From Alcanivorax sp. DG881 (GTDB lineage: Bacteria > Pseudomonadota > Gammaproteobacteria > Pseudomonadales > Alcanivoracaceae), in contig NZ_DS989915.1 of the NCBI RefSeq assembly GCF_000155615.1, forward strand, positions 838,688 to 885,494: DNA of 46,807 nt, in the 5' to 3' direction. The notes under the pieces are model-generated. The model searched no databases. It saw only the letters and a program-made list of their open reading frames with translations, and had not been told where the DNA came from. The position numbers and the translations under genes were made by a program. Position 1 is the first letter of the stretch. The number at the start of each line of letters is the position of its first letter. Shown in pieces: positions 40,575 to 46,807 of the stretch.

Positions 40575-41238
40575 GGAGAGGAACGACTTTATCCAACATG
40601 TTGTACATGCGCTTCTCGACAAACTCCTGGGAGATTTTTTCCGGGTGCACCAGCAAGCGCTGCTCGATAGTCAGGAAGGTCGCAAATATCAGCTCTGCGT
40701 CCAGCTTTGGCTCCTTGCAGCCGAAGAGTTCGCAGGCCATGGTCAGCGTCTCCACATGCTGGCGCAGGTACATGTCCGCCAGTTCACGCAGCCGGGCATC
40801 CAGAATCGCTTCCTGAATAAACGCCTGTTCGGCCACCACATGGTCACGACGATTCTGCAGTTCATCCACGATGAAGGCGGCCATCATTTGCGCCAGCATC
40901 TTCACCAGTCGATCCCGCTCTTGCGGGTTGTCCAGGCTATCGCGGGAAAACTGTGACATCAGCCCGAACGCCTGTTCCTTGAACGGTTCGATCACTTCCT
41001 TCATGGCCCGCTCAGCGAACAGCGTGAAGGTGTCTGCGATCAGGTCGGAGATATCCTTGAAATAATAGGTGGTCGCCGACAGCGGCACTTCCGCTTCACG
41101 GGCTACCGCACGGTGTCGAACGGCACGAATACCCTCGCGCACGATAATGCTCAGTGAGGCCTCAAGAATTGCCTGTCGGCGCTGCTCGCTACCGGTGCGG
41201 CGCGCTTTTCTTCCCTGGTACTGAATTGCACTTGTCAT
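40567..41238 (-). CDS. TetR-family transcriptional regulator
   Basis: A 223-residue regulator. The N-terminal helix-turn-helix ([20 protein letters not shown], then [18 protein letters not shown]) is clear and slightly BetI/RutR-like. The C-terminal ligand domain is divergent. The ligand and targets cannot be told; ung is translationally coupled downstream, but UNG is not usually a TetR target, so it may regulate itself or distant genes. ATG 41238 or a GTG six bases earlier is the start; neither has a strong ribosome-binding site. Confidence 0.88.
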   Translation of the reverse strand: MTSAIQYQGRKARRTGSEQRRQAILEASLSIIVREGIRAVRHRAVAREAEVPLSATTYYFKDISDLIADTFTLFAERAMKEVIEPFKEQAFGLMSQFSRDSLDNPQERDRLVKMLAQMMAAFIVDELQNRRDHVVAEQAFIQEAILDARLRELADMYLRQHVETLTMACELFGCKEPKLDAELIFATFLTIEQRLLVHPEKISQEFVEKRMYNMLDKVVPLHG

Positions 41239-41339
41239 GGACACAGCCAGCCTTTGTTGTCAGCCCTGAATTTGTGTGTCGCTCTCCCGACCTCAAACCC
41301 GCAAACGGCGGGCGCAACACGCGCCCGAAAAAACCGCCA

Positions 41340-42854
41340 TTACCGCCCCTGGGGGCGCATATGCGGGAATAGAATCACGTCACGAATCGACGGAGCATCC
41401 GTGAACAACATTACCAGACGATCGATGCCGATGCCCTCTCCGGCCGTCGGCGGCAGCCCGTGCTCCAACGCGACCACGTAATCTTCGTCGTAGAACATGG
41501 CTTCGTCGTCACCCGCGGCTTTCTCTTCCACCTGCTGGCGGAAACGCTCGGCCTGATCTTCAGCGTCGTTCAGCTCGGAGAAACCGTTGGCGATTTCACG
41601 GCCACCCACAAAGAACTCAAACCGCTCTGTCACGAAGGGGTTATCGTCCATGCGGCGCGCCAACGGCGACACCTCGGTGGGGTATTCGGTAATGAAGGTG
41701 GGATCTTTCAGGCGGTGTTCCACCGTCTTCTCGAAGATCTCGATCTGCACCTTGCCCAACCCGTAACCATCCTTGAGCGGAATACCCAGCCCGGTGGCGA
41801 TTTCACGGGCGCCGTCCGGGTCCGCCAGCTTGGCGGCATCCATATCCGGATTAAAATGCAAAATGGAATCGAATACCGTCATCCGGGTAAACGGTTTACC
41901 AAAATCGTACACATCTCCCTGATAGGCCACATCCGTGGTGCCCAGTACCGTCTCGGCCAGGGTACGCAGCATGTCCTCGGTCAGGTTCATCAGGTCATGG
42001 TAATCACCGTATGCCTGATAGAACTCCAGCATGGTGAATTCCGGATTATGCCGGGTGGAGAGGCCTTCATTACGGAAGTTACGGTTGATCTCGAACACCT
42101 TCTCGAAGCCGCCTACCACCAGCCGCTTCAGGTACAGTTCCGGCGCAATGCGCAGGTACATGTCCAGGTCCAGGCTGTTGTGATGGGTGATGAAGGGGCG
42201 CGCGGTGGCGCCGCCGGGGATCACCTGCAGCATCGGGGTTTCGGCTTCCACAAAGTCTTTCTGCACCAGGAAGTTACGGATACCGGCCACGATCTTGGCG
42301 CGAATCTGGAACGCCTTGCGCGTATCTTCATTGACGATCAGGTCCACATAACGCTGGCGGTATTTGGCCTCGGTGTCGGTCAGGCCCTTGTGCTTCTCGG
42401 GCAACGGACGCAGTGACTTGGTGAGCAGCAGGTACTCATCCATCATCACATACAAATCGCCTTTGCCGGATTTACACAGCGTGCCGCGCACCCCGATGAT
42501 ATCGCCCAGATCCCAGCTCTTGGTCTCTTTGCGCACATCGCGGGTTTCATCCTTGGGCGCAAAAATTTGGATGCGCCCAGACATGTCCTGCAGCACTTTG
42601 AAGGCTTTGCGGTCCAGCATCATGCGGCCGGCCACTGCCACCTGAATATTCTTCTCTTCCAGCTCTTCCTTGGTGAACTCGCCATACTGCGCCTGCAAGT
42701 CGGCGGCCAGGGAATCCCGGCGGAAATGATTGGGGAACGGATTGCCACCCTCGCGCAGCTCGGCCAGCTTGGCGCGACGTTCTGCGATCAGACGGTTTTC
42801 GGCAGCAGCCTGTTGAGAGGCGTCGGCATTCGGTGTGGTTTCGTCTTGGCTCAT
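41340..42854 (-). CDS. lysS: Lysyl-tRNA synthetase (class II)
   Basis: A 504-residue class II enzyme. An N-terminal OB-fold anticodon-binding domain ([22 protein letters not shown]) is followed by the catalytic core with motif 2 ([20 protein letters not shown]) and motif 3 ([15 protein letters not shown]). Length equals that of E. coli LysS. I chose ATG 42854 ([12 protein letters not shown]). It lies 54 bases after prfB; recJ-prfB-lysS is a known gammaproteobacterial operon. Confidence 0.97.
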   Translation of the reverse strand: MSQDETTPNADASQQAAAENRLIAERRAKLAELREGGNPFPNHFRRDSLAADLQAQYGEFTKEELEEKNIQVAVAGRMMLDRKAFKVLQDMSGRIQIFAPKDETRDVRKETKSWDLGDIIGVRGTLCKSGKGDLYVMMDEYLLLTKSLRPLPEKHKGLTDTEAKYRQRYVDLIVNEDTRKAFQIRAKIVAGIRNFLVQKDFVEAETPMLQVIPGGATARPFITHHNSLDLDMYLRIAPELYLKRLVVGGFEKVFEINRNFRNEGLSTRHNPEFTMLEFYQAYGDYHDLMNLTEDMLRTLAETVLGTTDVAYQGDVYDFGKPFTRMTVFDSILHFNPDMDAAKLADPDGAREIATGLGIPLKDGYGLGKVQIEIFEKTVEHRLKDPTFITEYPTEVSPLARRMDDNPFVTERFEFFVGGREIANGFSELNDAEDQAERFRQQVEEKAAGDDEAMFYDEDYVVALEHGLPPTAGEGIGIDRLVMLFTDAPSIRDVILFPHMRPQGR

Positions 42855-42908
42855 AGCGTTAGGCTTCCGGTAAAGCGCCCGATGCCAGCAATCTGGCATC
42901 CAGCATCA

Positions 42909-44025
42909 TCACAATCCCGCTTTCAGGGAGGCTTCGATAAACTGATCCAGCGCGCCGTCCAATACCTGCTGGGTATTGTGGCTCTCTACGCCGGTGCGCA
43001 GATCCTTGATGCGGCCATCATCCAGTACATAGGAGCGGATCTGGCTGCCCCAGCCAATATCCGATTTGTTGCTTTCCTGGACCTGTTTTTCCGCGTTGCG
43101 GCGCTGCATTTCCACTTCGTAGACCTTGGCCTGCATCATCTTCAAGGCCTGATCCTTGTTCTGGTGCTGGCTACGCCCGCTCTGACACTGGGTCACCAGG
43201 GTGTGCTTTTCGCCACCCTCATCAGTGTATTCATAGGTCAGGCGCACCGCCGAATCAGTCCGGTTAACGTGCTGACCACCGGCACCAGAGGCCCGGTAGG
43301 TATCCACCCGCATGCTGCCCACGTCGATATCCACATCGATATCGTCATCCACTTCCGGGGACACGAACACCGAACTGAACGAGGTATGGCGGCGGCCGCC
43401 GGAATCGAACGGGCTCTTGCGCACCAACCGGTGCACACCGGTTTCGGTACGCAGCCAACCGTAGGCGTACTCGCCTTCGAAACGGATGGTGGCAGACTTG
43501 ATGCCGGCCACATCGCCGGCGGAGGCTTCCACCAGCTCGGTCTTGAAACCATGGGCCTCGCCCCAGCGCAGGTACATGCGCAGCATCATCTCGCCCCAGT
43601 CCTGGGCCTCGGTGCCACCGGAACCGGCCTGGATATCCAGATAGGCACTGCAGGCATCCATCTGCCCGGAGAACATGCGCCGGAATTCCAGATCCGCCAC
43701 CATTTTTTCCAGATCCCGCAGGTCGCTTTCCACTTCCGTGAGGGTGTCTTCGTCCCCCTCTTCCACCACCAGATCCAACAGGGCGGAGGTGTCTTCCACT
43801 CCCTGGGAGGCATCGTTGATGGTGTTCACGACCATTTCCAGCTGGGCGCGTTCCTTGCCCAGGGCCCGGGCATAGTCCGGATCGTTCCAGACATCCGGGT
43901 TTTCAAGCTCGCGCTCGACTTCGGTCAGACGTTCACTCTTCTGATCGTAGTCAAAGATACCCCCTAAGCGCTTCGACACGCTCAGACAGGTCGGAAAGGT
44001 GGGTTCGCAGCGGATTGACTTCCAT
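42909..44025 (-). CDS. prfB: Peptide chain release factor 2, with programmed +1 frameshift
   Basis: RF2 ends translation at UGA and UAA. Frame 1 starts at ATG 44025 ([10 protein letters not shown]) and meets an in-frame TGA at 43951-43953. The slip site reads AGGGGGTATCTTTGAC, the same as in E. coli: an internal Shine-Dalgarno, CTT and a leaky TGA followed by C. A +1 shift resumes at GAC and gives a protein of about 371 residues in total. Downstream are the SPF anticodon-like motif (in [11 protein letters not shown]) and GGQ (in [16 protein letters not shown]). Low RF2 raises frameshifting, so the protein controls its own level. Calling only the second frame (from 43979) would miss the true N-terminus. 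Confidence 0.96.
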
Positions 44026-44437
44026 TACGTCTCTCTAGAATAAGTGCTTGGCAGAATTGATACGCGGAAAACAGCGCAGTCTAACGGTTTGCGGGTTAGC
44101 TGACGAGGGTCAGACCATCCCCGGGCCCTAGGGGCATCGACCCGCACGTTTATAACGAAGCCGCTTGTAGGAGTTCCTCTTGAGGGACGAACCACGCGTC
44201 AGCGTGGAAATCGTCCGCAGAGTCTGCCCCGGATTCGGTTCGGAGCAGCAGAGCAACCGGGATCTCCAGAATGATCAGGTGACACCCGCATCGCCTGTTT
44301 CCTCGCCAAGGCTCGGATTCGTCCCTCAAGAGGAGTTATTCGCTTCGCTCACCCTTCGGGCCGCACGGAAATACCTGCGTTACTCCGCTACGCTTCGTTT
44401 CTACAGCGGCTTTGTCGAGGCCCCGGACACACCTACG
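44026..44437. repeat. Intergenic region with inverted dispersed repeats
   Basis: I see no gene. TCCTCTTGAGGGACGAA (44176-44192) and its exact inverted copy TTCGTCCCTCAAGAGGA (44318-44334) are about 125 bases apart. The right arm continues through GTTATTCGCTTCGCTC to 44360 and matches 10585-10627 closely. The flanks carry TGTAGGAG on the left and TTTCTACAGCGG on the right (44398-44409), giving a composite REP-like look. It lies between prfB and the small gene upstream. A 163-codon open frame across it shows no family features. Confidence 0.7.
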
Positions 44438-44722
44438 TCAGTCTCTCAACTCGTAAACGTGGTGAGCCTCGCCCTTCATGTTATCAATGGTGGTGCCGAT
44501 ATAGCTGGCATTGTTGGGAATGCCCGAGCCAGTGGTGAACACCTTGAAGGTGCGCACTTCTTTCGGAGTGTCGATCACGGTATCCGCGTCCACTTCCACC
44601 CACATGAAAATCACCGCTTCCTGGGGGATGTAATCCACCCGCAGTACCTTGCCTTCTTCGGGCAGGCGTAGCTCCTGCACTTCGTTGACCACCTTCAGGC
44701 GGTGCTTGTGTATGGTCTTCAT
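44438..44722 (-). CDS. Small protein resembling DUF7352
   Basis: A 94-residue protein. The pattern LRLPEEGKVLRVDYIPQEAVIFMW (in part), then RTFKVFTTGSGIPNNASYIGT and the end HHVYEL, resembles a small family common in phages and plasmids (DUF7352-like). No function is known. I chose ATG 44722 because GGAGGGG sits 6 bases upstream; an in-frame ATG further out ignores this site. It lies between recJ and prfB, which are adjacent in many relatives, so it looks like an insertion. Confidence 0.75.
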   Translation of the reverse strand: MKTIHKHRLKVVNEVQELRLPEEGKVLRVDYIPQEAVIFMWVEVDADTVIDTPKEVRTFKVFTTGSGIPNNASYIGTTIDNMKGEAHHVYELRD

Positions 44723-45055
44723 TTGAGTCCCCTCCGTTAAGGACACAACACGGCGGTGGACGATAGCCACCCCGCGCAGTCAATGCCGGCACGGCCTTTT
44801 GGGCCGTACCCTGGTAAAACAGGCGCCCGATGGTGAGCGCGAGGCGCAATGCTAGCAAAAACCGGGGCCGCCGACAGCATTGTCGACAATTTTGCAGGAG
44901 TCGATGGGGGGGGAACATAAAGCGGTTTCGATTCGAGGCCCAATGTTGGATTACGCCTTTCAGGCTAATTCAACCTACATAGTCACGGGGGCTGGCGGGT
45001 TATGTAGGTCGAATTAGGCGTAGCCGTAATCCGACACCCCACCGGATCCAACCCA
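44723..45055. other. Region upstream of the DUF7352-like gene
   Basis: No gene is supported here. It holds the TGCTAGCAT motif at 44849-44857 (possible extended -10 on the minus strand, 127 bases upstream of the small gene) and the long inverted repeat at 44944-45036. Confidence 0.5.
44944..45036. repeat. Long imperfect inverted repeat (MITE-like)
   Basis: Arms TGTTGGATTACGCC...CCTACATA (44944-44981) and TATGTAGGTCGAATTAGGCG...TCCGACA (45001-45036) are inverted copies with a few mismatches around a 19-base centre. Elements of the type TGTAGGTCGGATTAG...TAATCCGACA are a familiar dispersed intergenic repeat in many proteobacteria. It lies just downstream of recJ and may act as its terminator. 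Confidence 0.75.
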
Positions 45056-46780
45056 CTAAAGCGGAATCAAATGCTCGAACAGCAGCTGGGGATTGCGCTG
45101 GCCACGGAATTCGTTGACCTCCAGGCGATACACCCCGCGCACCTTGTTGATACGGCTGGGCAGCGCGTCCACCGCCACATTGAAATGAATGGCATCAATC
45201 ACCCCGCTGACGCCCGGCAGGCCCAGCGTCAGCTTCAGGTGGCGTTCGCCGACGATACGATGCTTGAGCACCTCGAATTCGCCATCGAAACTGGGCGCCG
45301 GGAACCCCTGCCCCCAGGGAAAACGGTGGCTGAGTAATTCGGCATTCGTCAGCGACAGCTCGTGGTCTTCCAACTCGCCGTCCGTTTCCACAATGCGCTC
45401 CAGCGCTTTCGGAGACAGCAGCTCACCCACCGCTTTTTCAAAGGCCGCCTTGAAGGCGTCCAGCTTTTCCAGCTCCAGCGACAGCCCCGCCGCCATGGCG
45501 TGGCCACCGAATTTACTCAGCAGCCCGGGGTTGGCCGTGGCCACCGCATCCAGCGCATCACGCAGGTGCAAACCGGGTATCGAACGGCCCGAGCCTTTCA
45601 ATTGGCCACGCTGCTGGGCCGGGGCAAAGGCAATCACCGGCCGGTGAATCGCTTCCTTTACTCGCGAGGCAAGAATCCCTACCACCCCTTCGTGCCATTC
45701 CTTCCCATACAGACACAGGCCTGCGGGCAGGTTGTCCGCATCCAGCCGGGCCACCTCCTCCATGGCCGCATCGCGCATGCCGTGCTCGATGGAGCGACGC
45801 TCCCGGTTGATGGTGTCCAGGTCCTGGGCCATCTCGGTGGCTTCGGCATCGGTTTCCGCCAACAAACAAGCGATGCCCTGGGTCATGTCAGTGAGCCGCC
45901 CCGCCGCATTCAGCCTTGGGCCCACAGCAAAGCCCATGTCCGCTGCCAATACCCGGTTCGGGTCCCGGCCTGCCACTTGCAGCAGCGCACGAATCCCCGG
46001 GCAGCCCTTGCCGGCACGAATCCGCCGCAGGCCCTGCTCCACCAGCACCCGGTTGGCATCGTCCAGCACCACCACATCGGCCACCGTGCCCAGCGCCACC
46101 AGGTCCAGCAGATCGGTAATCGGCGCGCTGGCAGCAACGCCCTGCTCGCGCAACGCCCGCTGCAGGTCCATCAACAAATAAAACGCCACCCCGACCCCGG
46201 CCAGGTTGGTGGCGGGGAAATCCTCACAACCGGGCAGGCGCGGGTTCACCAGCGCATCCGCTTCCGGCAGGGTATCGCCGGGCAGGTGATGGTCGGTAAT
46301 CAGCACTCGCATGCCTTGCGCTCGCGCAGCGGCCACCCCATCCACACTGGCGATACCATTATCCACGGTGATGATCAGGTCTGGGTCATACAGTTCTTTG
46401 GCCAGATCGACGATGGCCGGCGACAGGCCATAGCCGTATTCAAACCGGTCCGGCACCAGGAAATCCGGGCGCGGGTAGCCCAGCCGCTCCAGGCCCCGCA
46501 CCATCAGCGTGGTGGCCGTGGCACCGTCCGCGTCGTAGTCACCCACAATGCAGATGCGCCAATGGTCAGTTCGCCCTTGTAAAAGCAACGCCACAGCCCC
46601 ACGCAAACCAATGAACTGCTCAGGATGCGGCAGACGTTTCAGGCCCAGGTCCAGCAGTGCCGGATCGGTCACCCCCCGCCCGGCCAGAATCCGCGCCAGC
46701 ATGGGCGGCACATCGGGCCAGTCCGGCGTGTGCTGCGGCCGGCGGGTGATCTTGGGCAAGCTGGGTTTGTCCATGGGCAT
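45056..46780 (-). CDS. recJ: Single-stranded-DNA-specific exonuclease RecJ
   Basis: A 574-residue 5'-3' exonuclease of the DHH superfamily, used in RecFOR recombination, mismatch and base-excision repair. Motifs: CIVGDYDADGATATTLMV, LIITVDNGIAS, LITDHHLPGDTLPEADALVNP (DHH, in part), GFAVGPRLNAAGRLTDM, and the DHHA1 region LSKFGGHAMAAGLSL. The C-terminal OB fold is present to the stop. The start is ATG 46780 or, two codons in, 46774; no strong ribosome-binding site is seen. RecO, its pathway partner, is also in the window. Confidence 0.96.
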   Translation of the reverse strand: MPMDKPSLPKITRRPQHTPDWPDVPPMLARILAGRGVTDPALLDLGLKRLPHPEQFIGLRGAVALLLQGRTDHWRICIVGDYDADGATATTLMVRGLERLGYPRPDFLVPDRFEYGYGLSPAIVDLAKELYDPDLIITVDNGIASVDGVAAARAQGMRVLITDHHLPGDTLPEADALVNPRLPGCEDFPATNLAGVGVAFYLLMDLQRALREQGVAASAPITDLLDLVALGTVADVVVLDDANRVLVEQGLRRIRAGKGCPGIRALLQVAGRDPNRVLAADMGFAVGPRLNAAGRLTDMTQGIACLLAETDAEATEMAQDLDTINRERRSIEHGMRDAAMEEVARLDADNLPAGLCLYGKEWHEGVVGILASRVKEAIHRPVIAFAPAQQRGQLKGSGRSIPGLHLRDALDAVATANPGLLSKFGGHAMAAGLSLELEKLDAFKAAFEKAVGELLSPKALERIVETDGELEDHELSLTNAELLSHRFPWGQGFPAPSFDGEFEVLKHRIVGERHLKLTLGLPGVSGVIDAIHFNVAVDALPSRINKVRGVYRLEVNEFRGQRNPQLLFEHLIPL

Positions 46781-46807
46781 GACAGTGCTCGGTGACCTGG
46801 TGGCGCG

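Noticed and set aside
41297-41335. GGGCGC / GCGCCC hairpin between lysS and the TetR gene
   Set aside because: Short stem without a T-run on the transcribed strand; not convincing as a terminator.
42567-43967. 466-codon open frame antisense to prfB and lysS
   Set aside because: Shadow of two certain genes; crosses their boundary without a start signal.
44180-44671. 163-codon plus-strand open frame
   Set aside because: It runs through the dispersed repeat and then antisense through the DUF7352-like gene; the protein has no coherent features.
45362-46582. 406-codon open frame antisense to recJ
   Set aside because: RecJ motifs are intact on the minus strand.
1-46807. CRISPR arrays, tRNA or rRNA genes, IS transposases, phage genes, defence islands
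   Set aside because: Looked for spaced direct repeats, tRNA-like T-loops, transposase or integrase motifs and known defence domains; none seen.

Overview
The window is a dense chromosomal stretch from a gammaproteobacterium. The gene order (rpoE-rseA-rseB-rseC-mucD-lepA-lepB-rnc-era-recO-pdxJ, then a GacS/BarA kinase, cysM, rlmD, relA, mazG; nadB next to ygfX-sdhE-ygfZ; recJ-prfB-lysS) is the Pseudomonas/Oceanospirillales arrangement. The porin and HlyD types, moderate-to-high GC, and AT-rich intergenic repeats make me think of Alcanivorax or a close marine relative. That genus call is an inference from memory of such genomes, not a search result.

Layout. 1-3.7 kb: the end of rnfE, then an inserted block (REP-like repeats, a small membrane protein, a glycine-zipper protein, gltS) separating it from nth. 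3.8-12 kb: accessory and housekeeping singletons: a DUF3617 protein, a dienelactone hydrolase-type enzyme, a DUF1330 protein, a YigZ/IMPACT protein, a DUF3302-HlyD pair, a YbaY-type lipoprotein, the peroxide-stress pair ohr/ohrR with matching palindromic operators, and a major porin. 12-20.8 kb: mazG, relA, rlmD, a PolB-type 3'-5' exonuclease and cysM on the minus strand, with the divergent hybrid kinase gacS. 20.8-31.6 kb: a long minus-strand array starting at the envelope-stress sigma factor rpoE, through its anti-sigma system and the MucD protease to translation, secretion and RNA-processing genes, ending at pdxJ. 31.6-36.6 kb: an unrecognised lipoprotein, nadB, ygfX-sdhE and ygfZ. 36.8-41.2 kb: a lipidated di-heme peroxidase, a 3-hydroxyisobutyryl-CoA hydrolase-like enzyme, ung and a TetR regulator. 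41.3-46.8 kb: lysS, prfB with an intact programmed +1 frameshift, a small DUF7352-like gene, and recJ.

How parts fit together. Stress control is a theme: sigma-E (RpoE/AlgU) with RseA/RseB/RseC and MucD; a candidate sigma-E promoter in front of rpoE, and another with the same 7-16-5 spacing in front of the glycine-zipper envelope protein; stringent response (RelA, MazG); organic peroxide defence (Ohr/OhrR); and the Gac kinase. The rest is translation, secretion, DNA repair (Nth, RecO, Ung, RecJ), NAD and B6 synthesis, and flavinylation (SdhE).

I found no phage, IS transposase, CRISPR array, tRNA, rRNA or recognisable defence island. The least ordinary things are: (i) a GacS-type kinase that appears to have lost its true receiver domain in frame while keeping kinase, pseudo-receiver and Hpt; (ii) a family of small AT-armed intergenic elements with imperfect terminal inverted repeats (about AATGAATAGTTAATA), several enclosing or beside perfect GC-rich hairpins with the core AAGAGRCCGCGC, repeatedly placed at gene 3' ends; (iii) 7-bp-period repeats of several unrelated units; and (iv) a second dispersed repeat family shared by 10.6 kb and 44.2-44.4 kb. 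I do not see a convincing new multi-gene system.
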